Origin: BPGL01 sp035463115
Lineage (GTDB): Bacteria > Actinomycetota > UBA4738 > HRBIN12
Assembly: GCA_035463115.1 (NCBI GenBank)
Contig: DATHTO010000061.1
Span: 1 to 25,839, forward strand
Length of the DNA stretch: 25,839 nt
Reading direction: 5' to 3'
Positions within the stretch are counted from its first letter, which is position 1; every line of letters begins with the position of its first letter. The translations under genes were made by a program, and so were the position numbers. Below are positions 12,765 to 21,054 of this stretch, in pieces. The notes beneath the pieces were generated by a model that had not been told where the DNA came from, ran no database searches, and was given only the letters and a program-made list of their open reading frames with translations.

Positions 12765-14096
12765 TCAGGCTGCGCTCGCCGGCGCACCCGTCGCCGTCCG
12801 CCCGTCGCGCGGACCGCCCGCGCTCTCCAGGATGACGCGCGCGACGCGCTTCGCCAGCGCGACGATCGTGAGGATCGGCGGGAGCCCGAGGGAGCGAGGG
12901 AACAGCGTCGCGTCGGCGACGAACACGTTCTCGGGGAGGCGATCGTCGTGGAGCGTCCGCGCCGACGATCGCGTGAGCGGCAGCGTTCCGCCGGGATGCC
13001 CGCCGTTCACGACGCCCTCGAAGGTCGACGCTGGATCCACCCCGATGCCGCCGAGCACCTCACGCGCGAGCGCGGCGCCTTCCGCGAGGCGCTCGGTGTC
13101 GGTCGGCGTCAGATGCGTGTGGACCCGTCGACCGTCGACGCGGCCGCCACCCTCGTCGGCGATCTTCACCATCACGCCCACGATGTCCTGCGGCGCGTGC
13201 CGCCAGCGGGGGTCGAGCACGTAGCTCAGCCAGTCGAAGTACGGCGAGAGGATGTATCGGTCGCGTCGCACGACGAACGGCATCTCGAGCTCGTTGCACT
13301 GCCAGGCGCCCGGCAGCTGCGCCGCCACCGTCAGCACGGGATCGACGGTCAGGGTCGGGTCACACGCGATGCCCGAGCGTTCGAGGATGGCGGGGGTTCC
13401 GAAGCCGCCGGCTGCGACGACGACGAGGTCGGCTTCCACGATCCGTGGCGTCGGACCCGCGGTCACGACGCCGATCGCGGCGCCGCGTTCGATCACGAGG
13501 CGGTCGACGCGCGAGCCGCCTCGGACGCGTGCACCCCGGCGTCGCGCCACGTCGAGGAACGCGCGGGCATCCCACTTGACCCCGTACGGGCAGCCGAGGA
13601 CGCAGCGCCCGCAGTGGCGGCACCGAGCCGCGTCGCCCATCTTCGGGGTGGGCTGGGGCGCGAGCCCGAGGTCGTCGGCCACCCGGAACAGCCGACGCGT
13701 GAGCGGATGCCATCGCCGACGGTGCTCCGTCGAGACGGGGATCTCGCCGGCGATCTCGGCGAACTCCTCGTCGAGGTCGAGCCCGATCGCGCGCAGGTCG
13801 TCGTCGGCGCGCAGGCCGTTCCCGGTCGCGACCGTCGTCGTCCCGCCGAGCGCGATGCCGCGCACGATCACCATGCCGTCGGCGCGCTCGGCCCGCATCG
13901 CTGGGTAGGGGACGGCGATGCAGCGCGGGTCGAACAGGAGCCGGCTCCGCCCGATCAGATCGATCGTCCGGCGATCCGACCGGAACCGACGGTACGGTCG
14001 GCCGGCGTCGAGGACCGTGACGTCGTAGGGACCCTGCAGCTCCTTCGCGACCGTCGCGCCTCCGGCGCCGCTGCCGATCACGATCGCGGTCCTCAT
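12765..14096 (-). CDS. GMC-family FAD oxidoreductase with ferredoxin-like cysteine motif
   Basis: 443 residues. The ATG at 14096 overlaps the upstream stop as ATGA, with GGAGGAG at good spacing. FAD binding is shown by GSGAGG (8-13) and VTVLDAG (26-32), with GIALGGTTTVATGNG (80-94) as the second GMC block. The C-terminal active-site region has GVVNGGHPGGTLP (about 361-373, catalytic His 367) and VFVADATLFPRSLGLPP (391-407). Residues 159-169 read CRHCGRCVLGC: C159, C162, C165 and C169 spaced like a [4Fe-4S] ferredoxin site, followed by PYGVKWDARAFL. Such enzymes oxidise alcohols, often long-chain or sterol-like, and the cluster could pass electrons to another carrier instead of oxygen. Last gene of a four-gene operon containing a reductase-ligase fusion, so an acyl alcohol or aldehyde is a plausible substrate. 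Confidence 0.9.
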   Translation of the reverse strand: MRTAIVIGSGAGGATVAKELQGPYDVTVLDAGRPYRRFRSDRRTIDLIGRSRLLFDPRCIAVPYPAMRAERADGMVIVRGIALGGTTTVATGNGLRADDDLRAIGLDLDEEFAEIAGEIPVSTEHRRRWHPLTRRLFRVADDLGLAPQPTPKMGDAARCRHCGRCVLGCPYGVKWDARAFLDVARRRGARVRGGSRVDRLVIERGAAIGVVTAGPTPRIVEADLVVVAAGGFGTPAILERSGIACDPTLTVDPVLTVAAQLPGAWQCNELEMPFVVRRDRYILSPYFDWLSYVLDPRWRHAPQDIVGVMVKIADEGGGRVDGRRVHTHLTPTDTERLAEGAALAREVLGGIGVDPASTFEGVVNGGHPGGTLPLTRSSARTLHDDRLPENVFVADATLFPRSLGLPPILTIVALAKRVARVILESAGGPRDGRTATGAPASAA

Positions 14097-14638
14097 GATG
14101 CGTGCTCCTCCGACAATGTCGCGACGCACGCCGGTGCCCCCGAGGAGATCCGTTCGACGAACGACAGGCGCCTCCCCGCCGTGAGCCCGGCGAACAGGCC
14201 CGCATCCGCGGCCGCCATCACGGCGCACACCTCGGGCGCGTACCGGGATGCGAACGAGCACCGCGTGACGACGACGCGGTCGGGACCCGCCCCCCGAAGG
14301 TCGATCCCGATCGTCGCGTAGAGGCGTCTCGCCGCCTCCATGGCATCCGCGCTCGATCGGATGCCTAGCAACCGCCGGACCGCCCGGCCCATGCGCTCGG
14401 TGTTCGCGTGCAAGCGGGATGCGGCGTGGCGACGCCGTTCCGGGCGATCGAGCACCGCGCGAGCGAGCTCCTCGGACCGAGCCGCGTACGCATCGAGCAG
14501 TCGATCCGACGGCCAGCCGCGGACGTCCGGCATCTCCGCCCCGAACGCGTCGACCGTCGAGCGGAAGAGCGCTCGCACGATCCGGCGCCGGACCACCTCC
14601 GGCAGCGGGTCCGGCACGAGGCGCAGGCGAAGGCTCAC
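14093..14638 (-). CDS. Possible L-2-amino-thiazoline-4-carboxylate hydrolase-family protein
   Basis: 181 residues from GTG 14638, which overlaps the ligase stop (GTGA) with GGAGG upstream. The N-terminal 110 residues are helical and Arg-rich (VRRRIVRALFRSTVDAFG, ARAVLDRPERRRHAASRL). The C-terminal third is a compact cysteine-containing block: VVVTRCSFASRYAPEVCAVMAAADAGLFAGL, then RLSFVERISSGAPACVATL, with C127, C138 and C171. This spacing resembles the ATC hydrolase family (an RC-x-F segment, a second Cys before a helix, and a late G-x3-C strand). I recall that pattern only approximately, so the family call is moderate. In the operon it sits between an acyl-activating/reductase fusion and a GMC oxidoreductase, so a role in handling an acyl or thioester intermediate is possible. 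Confidence 0.6.
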   Translation of the reverse strand: MSLRLRLVPDPLPEVVRRRIVRALFRSTVDAFGAEMPDVRGWPSDRLLDAYAARSEELARAVLDRPERRRHAASRLHANTERMGRAVRRLLGIRSSADAMEAARRLYATIGIDLRGAGPDRVVVTRCSFASRYAPEVCAVMAAADAGLFAGLTAGRRLSFVERISSGAPACVATLSEEHAS

Positions 14639-17343
14639 ACCGTCACCTCCCGACGGGCGTACATCGCTTCGATCGCCGCCGCGTAGCGGGCCGCGACGCG
14701 GCGCCGCCGGAGCTTGAGGTTCGGGGTGAGATCGCCGCCCGCGACCGTGAGCTCGTCCGGCAGCACGATCCAGCGTTTCACCTGCTCCGGGTGCGAGAGC
14801 CCGTCGTTGATGCGCCGCATCGCCGCCTCGACGCTGCGCGTCGCCTCGTCGAGCGGCAGATCCGTCCACAGCAGGGCCGCGCAGCACGGTCGACCTTCGC
14901 CGACGACCATGGCGCTCGTCACGCCGGGGATCGCGAGGAGCCGCGCTTCGATCTTCGTCGGGTTGAGGTACTTGCCGTACGCCGTCTTCAACAGCTCCTT
15001 CTTGCGACCCTCGATCACGAGGAAGCCGTCGTCGATCCGCCCGAGGTCTCCGGTCGCGAGCCATCCGTCGCGGAACGGCTGGGTCGCCGCTTCGTCCGCG
15101 TATCCGATCGTCACCTGCGGACCGCGTGCGAGGATCTCGCCGTCGTCGGCGATCCGGATCGTCGTTCCGGGCAGGGGTTCGCCGGCCGTGCCGATCCGGT
15201 TGCGTCCCACGCGGCTCAGCGTCAGGAGCGGGGCCTCGGTGAGCCCGTACGCGTCGTGCACCTCGATGCCGAGCTCGTGCAGGTCTTCGAGGAGGCCATG
15301 GGCAACCGGCGCCGAGCCGACGATCAGCTGGGCGCAGCGGTCCAGGCCGGCTCGACGCAGCACCGTTCGCCGCACGAGCGCGGCGATCGCACGCTTCGCC
15401 GGGCCGGGACGCATCCGGACGGCACGGCGTCCCAGCGACGTCGCGGCGACGTGGCTCCGGAGCTTCTCGTAGAAGCGCGGAACGGAGAAGAACACCGTCG
15501 GCCGCGCGGCGCGGAGCGCCCCGGGAACGTCCGTGAGCTCCTCGACGAACGTGACCTCGACGGGCGCAGGCATCGAGTACGCCCCGTACGTTCCGAGGAT
15601 CCCCTCGACGACGTGGTTCATCGGGAGGAACGAGACGTACGAGACGGGACGCGTCCGTGCGCGCCACGGCACGAGGGATGCCATCGTGTCCGCCATCCAA
15701 CGGAGCTGTCCGTGGGTGAACGCCACGCCTTTCGGCGAGCCGGTCGTTCCCGAGGTGTACCGGAGCGTCGCGACGTCGTCGAGATCGACGGGCGCCTGCT
15801 CGAGCCCACGGGCCTCGCCCCGATCCGCGACGAGGTCCGCCCACCCGAGCACCCCGGCGGGAGCGGGTTCCCGGCAGAACGACACGGCCCGCAACGCCGA
15901 TGCCGTCGGCCCGAGGCGGTGGAGGATCTGCGGGCTGCCGACGGCGAGGACGGCGGCGCCGCTCCGCTCGAGGATGTCGTCGATCTCCTCGGGCGGCGAG
16001 GTCGGATACAGCGGAACCGTGACGGCGCCGAGCAAGCCGAGCGCGAGGTCGAGCGTCAGGTAGCGCGTGCCGTTCGGGCCCACGATCGCGACGCGGACGC
16101 CGGGTCCGACGCCCACCGACCGGAGCCTCCGCGCTGCGGCCACGACATCGGCGCGGACGGCGGCCGCCGAACGCGGCGCCGCCACCCCGTCGACGACGTC
16201 CACGTACCGCACCGGGAGGCGACGGCTCCGGAGCCGGAACATCGCTTGCTCGTGGACCGTCCGGCCGGTGCGGTGCAGGAATCCGCGCTCGGTCGCGAAG
16301 CCGAAGAGCGCCGGCAGGGTGGTGTCCCACCGAACCTCCCCGGGGCCCAACAGGCGGTCGGCGTTCGTCCGATCGAACACCCGGCGTTCGCGGAGGTACG
16401 GGCGCACGACGTCGAGCATCCCGGCCGAGCCGCGGGTGACCCGCGTGGGCAGCGGCACGAACGATGGCCGCGGAAGCGTCACACCGAGCTCGGAACGCAT
16501 CCACGCGCGCGCCGATCCGAGGACCTCGCGTGCGGTCGGGAGGGACGCGCTCGGGGCCGTGAGGTGCACCGTGGCACCGGCCGCGCGCTCGTCGAGCAAC
16601 AGCCGAACCGTCGCGTCGGCCACGTGATCCACGGGCACGACGTTCACCCGCAGCCCCGCGCGCGCCGGCACCAGCCGGTGACGCTCCGCGACGTACCGAC
16701 GCAGCAACAGGTATACCGTGTTGAACGTCGTGATCTCCCCCGAGCGGGAGTCGCCGACGATCATCCCTGGACGCACGATCGTGACCGGGAGCTCGTCCGA
16801 GACGTCCACGACGAGGCGTTCGGCTTCGAACTTCGTGCGCTCGTACGCGTTGTCGAAACCGAAGCGGTCGGTGAGCTCGTCCTCCCGCACGAGGCCGGTT
16901 CGTCGACCGGCCACGTAGGCCGTCGAGACGTGCAGGAACCGCTCGAGCCGGTGGTCGCGGTGGGCGGCGCGCGCGAGCTCGAGCACGTTCGCGGTCCCGG
17001 TCACGTTCGTGCGCCTCAGGTCGTCGAGCGAACCATCGAACCGCACGTTCGCCGCTGCATGGACGACATGTGTGACGTCACCGACCAGCCGTGCGTACGC
17101 CTCGTCGTCGAGGCCGAGCCGTCGCAGCGTGACGTCGCCCACGACGATGCCGATCCGGTCGCCGATCTCGGCGCGGAGCTCCGGCCGCTCGTGCCACGCC
17201 CGCAGCGCGACCCGCCTGGCGTCGTCGTGACCGCCGGCCTGGACGAGCGCGACGATCGTGATCGCCGGCCGTTCCAGCAGGCGCCGCGCGATCTCGGTGC
17301 CGAGGAACCCGGTCGCCCCCGTCAGCAGGACTACGCTGCGCAC
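14635..17343 (-). CDS. Acyl reductase (SDR/NAD_binding_4) - AMP-forming acyl ligase fusion
   Basis: 902 residues. N-terminal reductase, about 1-360: cofactor motif TGATGFLG (8-15), HAAANVRFD, catalytic S140 (VSTAYV), Y167 and K171 (YERTK), and IVRPGMIVGDS, as in fatty acyl-CoA reductases and thioester-reductase domains. C-terminal ligase, about 365-902: YTSGTTGSPKG (529-539), AYGLTE (698-703), WLATGDLGRIDDG (761-773), EGRKKELLKTAYGKYLNP (778-795) and the likely catalytic K877 in LTPNLKL. It should activate a carboxylic acid as acyl-AMP, and the reductase should reduce the activated acyl group to an aldehyde or alcohol. Domain order is the reverse of carboxylic acid reductases, and no phosphopantetheine carrier with a DSL serine lies between them. 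GTG 17343 overlaps the upstream stop by 13 bases. Acyl-CoA is a possible shuttle. Confidence 0.88.
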   Translation of the reverse strand: MRSVVLLTGATGFLGTEIARRLLERPAITIVALVQAGGHDDARRVALRAWHERPELRAEIGDRIGIVVGDVTLRRLGLDDEAYARLVGDVTHVVHAAANVRFDGSLDDLRRTNVTGTANVLELARAAHRDHRLERFLHVSTAYVAGRRTGLVREDELTDRFGFDNAYERTKFEAERLVVDVSDELPVTIVRPGMIVGDSRSGEITTFNTVYLLLRRYVAERHRLVPARAGLRVNVVPVDHVADATVRLLLDERAAGATVHLTAPSASLPTAREVLGSARAWMRSELGVTLPRPSFVPLPTRVTRGSAGMLDVVRPYLRERRVFDRTNADRLLGPGEVRWDTTLPALFGFATERGFLHRTGRTVHEQAMFRLRSRRLPVRYVDVVDGVAAPRSAAAVRADVVAAARRLRSVGVGPGVRVAIVGPNGTRYLTLDLALGLLGAVTVPLYPTSPPEEIDDILERSGAAVLAVGSPQILHRLGPTASALRAVSFCREPAPAGVLGWADLVADRGEARGLEQAPVDLDDVATLRYTSGTTGSPKGVAFTHGQLRWMADTMASLVPWRARTRPVSYVSFLPMNHVVEGILGTYGAYSMPAPVEVTFVEELTDVPGALRAARPTVFFSVPRFYEKLRSHVAATSLGRRAVRMRPGPAKRAIAALVRRTVLRRAGLDRCAQLIVGSAPVAHGLLEDLHELGIEVHDAYGLTEAPLLTLSRVGRNRIGTAGEPLPGTTIRIADDGEILARGPQVTIGYADEAATQPFRDGWLATGDLGRIDDGFLVIEGRKKELLKTAYGKYLNPTKIEARLLAIPGVTSAMVVGEGRPCCAALLWTDLPLDEATRSVEAAMRRINDGLSHPEQVKRWIVLPDELTVAGGDLTPNLKLRRRRVAARYAAAIEAMYARREVTV

Positions 17344-18602
17344 CTCTCCGACCCCCAGCCATGCGCGTCGGCGAACGCCCGCAGGAGCTCACGGTTCCGC
17401 TGAGCGTCGCGGAGGTGTCGTTCGTGACCGGCGAACAGCGACGCGGCGAGGTCGCTCGGCGCCGCGACGACCCCCTCGAGGCGGGCACTCGCGGTCGCCA
17501 GCATCGCGTCGATCGCGGACGGGTCCTGCCGGATGTCGGTGTCTGCCGGCGGGCCGACGAACGCCTCGGCCAGCTCGAGCTCGTCGAACAGCGTGCGCAG
17601 CCGCAGGTCGTGGCCCACGGCGACCATCGGAACGGCTGCCGCCATCGAGAGGATCGCCGCGTGGTACCGGGAGGTGACGAGCGCGCCCAGGCTCCGAAGG
17701 AGCACGGTCATCTTCGACGCGTCGAGCGCGCGCGATGAGAAGATCCGCGCGCGGTCGCGGTTCCGCATCCGCGCGTGGATCGCCCTCGCGAGCGGCTCGT
17801 CGAGCTGCTCCATGCCGATCAGGGCGACGGTCCGCCCCGCATCCTGGACGACGGCGTCGGCTATCCGCGCGTAGCCGGCCGCGAGGTGTTCGGATGTGCG
17901 GCGACGATCCGGCGAACGGCTGAACGAGTACGGCCACCGGTACCGATCCTCGGCTCGACCGAACGGACGGACGACGACGGGCCAGTTCGAGAAGTCGACC
18001 GCCGCGATGCCGACCGGCGCTGGACCGCCTTCGGGCCAAGCGTTCCGGAGCCAGCCGAAGTCGTCCGGGTCGGGTCTGAAGGTGAGCGCGTTGTCGGCGG
18101 TGACCTCGATGGGAGCGTCAACGCCCCACGATCGGAGTCGCTCGGCCGCTGCGGTCGACCGTGTCACGATGAGGTTCGTCCTGCTGGCGTACCGGCGTAC
18201 GAGCCGAACGTTGCGGGGCTGGAGCTCTCCGGCGTCGACCGCGTAGGCCAGGCATGGCACCTCGTCGGCCGCGGCGCACCGCGTCGCCCAGAGGAAGTAC
18301 CAGAGGAGGGCCGACGTCCATGTGTCCATGTACGCGCTGCCTTCCACGAGCATCACCAGGTCGTGCTCGTGCGTCAGGCGGTGGACCTTCTGGAAGAAGA
18401 TGGTGGGCAGTCGTTCGATCCGCACGTTCGGGATGTCACCGACGTACCGACGGAGCTGTGCCGGATCGAGGGCCGGGATCGTGATGCGGACGTGCGGCCC
18501 GAAGACCTGGAGGATGTCCGCGATGTCGGCAAGCAGGAGCGCCTCGGCTCCCGTGTTGTTCGCTCCGCTGTACCCGATGAGCAGGATGCGCGGCTCGATC
18601 AT
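17331..18602 (-). CDS. Polysaccharide pyruvyl transferase family protein
   Basis: 423 residues. The ATG at 18602 is preceded by GGAGG at five-base spacing. The PS_pyruv_trans pattern is clear: N-terminal GYSGANNTGAEALLLADI (10-27), the equivalent of the usual G-x-GNxGDEA motif, a second strand DLVMLVEGSAYMD, TADNALTFRPDP, the late VALIGMEQLDEPLARAI, and SRYHAAILSMAAAVPMVAVGHD (311-332) with H314. Relatives such as CsaB add pyruvate ketals from PEP to cell-wall sugars, which anchors S-layer proteins; others act on exopolysaccharide. It is the first gene of the four-gene overlapping operon, which suggests that a glycan or glycolipid is also part of this pathway. The exact donor and acceptor are unknown, and some family members are not proven pyruvyl transferases. 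Confidence 0.87.
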   Translation of the reverse strand: MIEPRILLIGYSGANNTGAEALLLADIADILQVFGPHVRITIPALDPAQLRRYVGDIPNVRIERLPTIFFQKVHRLTHEHDLVMLVEGSAYMDTWTSALLWYFLWATRCAAADEVPCLAYAVDAGELQPRNVRLVRRYASRTNLIVTRSTAAAERLRSWGVDAPIEVTADNALTFRPDPDDFGWLRNAWPEGGPAPVGIAAVDFSNWPVVVRPFGRAEDRYRWPYSFSRSPDRRRTSEHLAAGYARIADAVVQDAGRTVALIGMEQLDEPLARAIHARMRNRDRARIFSSRALDASKMTVLLRSLGALVTSRYHAAILSMAAAVPMVAVGHDLRLRTLFDELELAEAFVGPPADTDIRQDPSAIDAMLATASARLEGVVAAPSDLAASLFAGHERHLRDAQRNRELLRAFADAHGWGSERCAA

Positions 18603-18661
18603 CGCTGCCTCCGAGACGAACCGTGGCAGACGTCGAGGGAGCCGTCCCGTGCCGATGGACC

Positions 18662-18685
18662 GGGCCCGTGAGGGCCGACGGGCCT
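18662..18685 (-). terminator. Stem-loop after the peptide transporter operon
   Basis: GGGCCCGT (18662-18669) pairs with ACGGGCCT (18678-18685), eight pairs including one G-T, with an eight-base loop. It follows the last ATPase gene (stop at 18708, minus) and precedes the pyruvyl transferase gene. No T-tract is present. Confidence 0.5.
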
Positions 18686-18707
18686 CGCCCGCCTCGCCCC
18701 GGTCTCG

Positions 18708-20030
18708 TTAGGCCGCGGGTTCGCCGGACGGAGGCGCGAGCGATGGGTCGTAGAGGTGGCACGCCACCCGGCGGTCGCCGACGTCGAGCAACGCCGGATC
18801 GACGTGCGGGCGGAACGTGACGTCGACGCCGCCGCTTCCGGTCTCGACGCGCTCCACGCCGCGCCACAGCGGCTCGTCGGGATCACGGTCGCGGATCGCG
18901 TCGAGCAGGTCACGGACGTCGCCGCCGCCGGAGCCCCGTCCGGCCGAGATCGTCGCGTCGGTCGACGGCGCATCGAGCCGGTCGAGCGCGCCGATCCGGC
19001 GACGCTCCCGCTCGAACGCTTCCTCGCCGAGGCCGGCCCAACGGCGCTCGATCAGATCCCGCAGGTCGCGCGCTTCCCAGCCGCACGGCTCGAAGGCGCG
19101 CGGACAGCGCGGGTGGAACGAGCACCCGAGCGGCGGCTCGACCGCGTCGGGAACCTCGCCGCGCGGGAGGTCCCGCGGCACCCGCCGATCCGGATCGGGG
19201 TCCGGAACCGCACGCAGCAGCGACCGGGTGTACGGGTGCTTGGGATCGGCGAAGATCGATGCCGTCGGCCCGATCTCGACGATGCGCCCGAGGTACATGA
19301 TCGCGATCCGGTCACAGAAGTACCGCGCGGTCGCGAGGTCGTGCGTCACGTACAGGTACGTCAGGTTCAGCTCCTCCTTCAGCCGGATCATCAGCTCGAG
19401 GATCTTCGCGCGGACGCTCATGTCGAGCATCGACACCGGCTCGTCGGCGATCAGGAGGTCGGGGTCCGTGATGATGGCGCGCGCGATCACGGCGCGCTGC
19501 TTCTGACCGCCCGAGAGATCCGACGGGAACGCGTGCAGGTAGCGCTCCACCGGCGTGAGGCCGACGTGCTCGAGGGCGTCGCCGACGGCACGCCGCAGAG
19601 CGCCCTCGTCGTGAGCGATGCCGTGGATCTTCAGCGGATGGCCGATCGCGGTCAGCAGGTCCATCGCAGGGTTGAGCGACGCGTGCGGGTCCTGGAACAC
19701 CATCTGGGCGCGCCGGCGGTGGCGCCGGAGGTCGCGCTCCGACATCCCGACGACCTCTTCGCCTCCGAAGCGGATCGAGCCTTCCGTCGCCTCGGCGAGG
19801 CCGAGGATCGTCCGCGCGAGCGTCGTCTTGCCGCTCCCCGATTCGCCGACGAGGCCGAGGACCTCCCCGGGCTGCAACGCGAACGACACGCCGTCGACGG
19901 CCTTCACCGATCCGGCGTCGCGCCCGAGCACCCGTCCGGCGAAGGTGCCGCGCAGCGCGAAGTGCGTCTTCACGTTCCGCACCTCGAGCAGGGGAGCGGT
20001 CGTCGCGGGGGCCTCGGTCTCAGGCCTCAT
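18708..20030 (-). CDS. dppF: Oligo/dipeptide ABC transporter ATP-binding protein (OppF/DppF type)
   Basis: 440 residues, longer than the usual 320-350. The ATG at 20030 has GGAGG six bases upstream and overlaps the upstream stop by 11 bases. ATPase motifs: Walker A GESGSGKT (62-69), Q113, signature LSGGQ (172-176), Walker B LLIADEP (192-198) and H230. The C-terminal oligo_HPY part starts at HPYTRSLL (265) and has C303, C309 and C316 (GCSFHPRCPRAFEPC). The fourth cysteine of the site, C424 in VACHLYDP, comes only after about 100 residues of charged insertion (320-420) that most relatives lack. Such four-cysteine sites hold a [4Fe-4S] cluster in the structure of a thermophilic DppD. Cytosolic, energises the permeases encoded upstream. 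Confidence 0.94.
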   Translation of the reverse strand: MRPETEAPATTAPLLEVRNVKTHFALRGTFAGRVLGRDAGSVKAVDGVSFALQPGEVLGLVGESGSGKTTLARTILGLAEATEGSIRFGGEEVVGMSERDLRRHRRRAQMVFQDPHASLNPAMDLLTAIGHPLKIHGIAHDEGALRRAVGDALEHVGLTPVERYLHAFPSDLSGGQKQRAVIARAIITDPDLLIADEPVSMLDMSVRAKILELMIRLKEELNLTYLYVTHDLATARYFCDRIAIMYLGRIVEIGPTASIFADPKHPYTRSLLRAVPDPDPDRRVPRDLPRGEVPDAVEPPLGCSFHPRCPRAFEPCGWEARDLRDLIERRWAGLGEEAFERERRRIGALDRLDAPSTDATISAGRGSGGGDVRDLLDAIRDRDPDEPLWRGVERVETGSGGVDVTFRPHVDPALLDVGDRRVACHLYDPSLAPPSGEPAA

Positions 20031-21054
20031 CGGCCACCTCCGGTCGACGCCGCTCGAGCGGCTCCGTCCCACCCGGCGGGATCAGCTCCGCCGGCCCGTG
20101 CAACCAGCACCGCACGGTCGAGCCCGTCTCCACCCAGACGGGAGCCGGAGACATCGCGGGGCATACCCGCATCGCGTCCGGACACCGAGGATGGAAGCGG
20201 CACCCGGAGGGCGGATCCCGGAGGTCCGGTGGCGCGCCGGGGATCGCGCGGAGCGCCTGGGTCCGGAGCGAGATGATCGAGGCGAGCAGCTCCCGCGTGT
20301 ACGGGTGCGCCGGCGCTCGGAACACCTGCTCGGCGGGGCCGTCCTCGACGATCTCGCCGGCGTACATCACGGCCACGCGATCGCACGCTTCCGCGACGAT
20401 CCCCAGGTTGTGCGTGATCAGCAGCAACGCCGTGTCGTAGTTCCGACGCAGGTCCGTCAGGATGGTGAGGATCTGCGCCTCGACGAGCACGTCGAGAGCG
20501 GTCGTCGGCTCGTCGGCGATCACGACCCGGGGTCGCAGCACGAGCGCGAGCGCGATCATGATGCGTTGACGCATGCCGCCCGAGAACTCGTGGGGGTACT
20601 GCCCGAAGCGGGTGGGCGGGATGCCCATGCCGCCGAGCGCGTCGAGCGACCGACGACGACGTTCCGCTTTCGACAGGCCGGGCTCGTGCGTCTTGAGCGT
20701 CTCGGCGAAATGGTCCTCGATCGTCATCAAGGGGTCGAGGCGGGTCATCGGCTCCTGGAAGATCATGCCGACGTCCGCGCCGCGGATCGCGCGGAGGTCG
20801 CGTTCGGTGAGTCCGACGACGTTCCTGCCGCCGTAGCGGATGTCGCCGTCGGCCGCGGCTCCTTCGGGGAGCAGCCCCATGATCGAGCGACCGAGCGTCG
20901 ACTTGCCGCAACCCGACTCGCCGACGAGACCGAGGGTCTCGCCGGCAGCGATGTCGAACGAGACGCCGTCGACGGCGCGCACCGGCGCGCCGGGTGTCCC
21001 GTACCAGACCCGCAGGTCGCGGACCGACAGCGCGGGTTCCGCTGCGCTCGTCAC
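20020..21054 (-). CDS. dppD: Oligo/dipeptide ABC transporter ATP-binding protein (OppD/DppD type)
   Basis: 344 residues from GTG 21054, which overlaps the stop of the permease gene (GTGA) and follows GAGGGG. Walker A GESGCGKS (45-52), Q100, signature FSGGM (157-161, with Phe and Met as usual for DppD), Walker B VVIADEP (177-183) and H215. The C-terminal domain has the regular four-cysteine pattern C285, C291, C298 and C316 (GCRFHPRCPDAMRVC, then VRCWLHG), which fits the [4Fe-4S] site known in a thermophilic DppD. It pairs with the second ATPase encoded just downstream to drive uptake of peptides, nickel or similar solutes. The imported substrate is set by the binding protein, not by this subunit. 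Confidence 0.95.
   Translation of the reverse strand: MTSAAEPALSVRDLRVWYGTPGAPVRAVDGVSFDIAAGETLGLVGESGCGKSTLGRSIMGLLPEGAAADGDIRYGGRNVVGLTERDLRAIRGADVGMIFQEPMTRLDPLMTIEDHFAETLKTHEPGLSKAERRRRSLDALGGMGIPPTRFGQYPHEFSGGMRQRIMIALALVLRPRVVIADEPTTALDVLVEAQILTILTDLRRNYDTALLLITHNLGIVAEACDRVAVMYAGEIVEDGPAEQVFRAPAHPYTRELLASIISLRTQALRAIPGAPPDLRDPPSGCRFHPRCPDAMRVCPAMSPAPVWVETGSTVRCWLHGPAELIPPGGTEPLERRRPEVADEA

Noticed and set aside
14419..17403. A 994-codon open frame on the plus strand
   Set aside because: Antisense shadow of the reductase-ligase fusion. It has no start context and no recognisable motif.
12765..18602. Canonical carboxylic acid reductase or olefin/hydrocarbon synthesis cluster
   Set aside because: Domain order is reversed, no carrier domain is seen, and no OleA-type thiolase or aldehyde decarbonylase gene is present.
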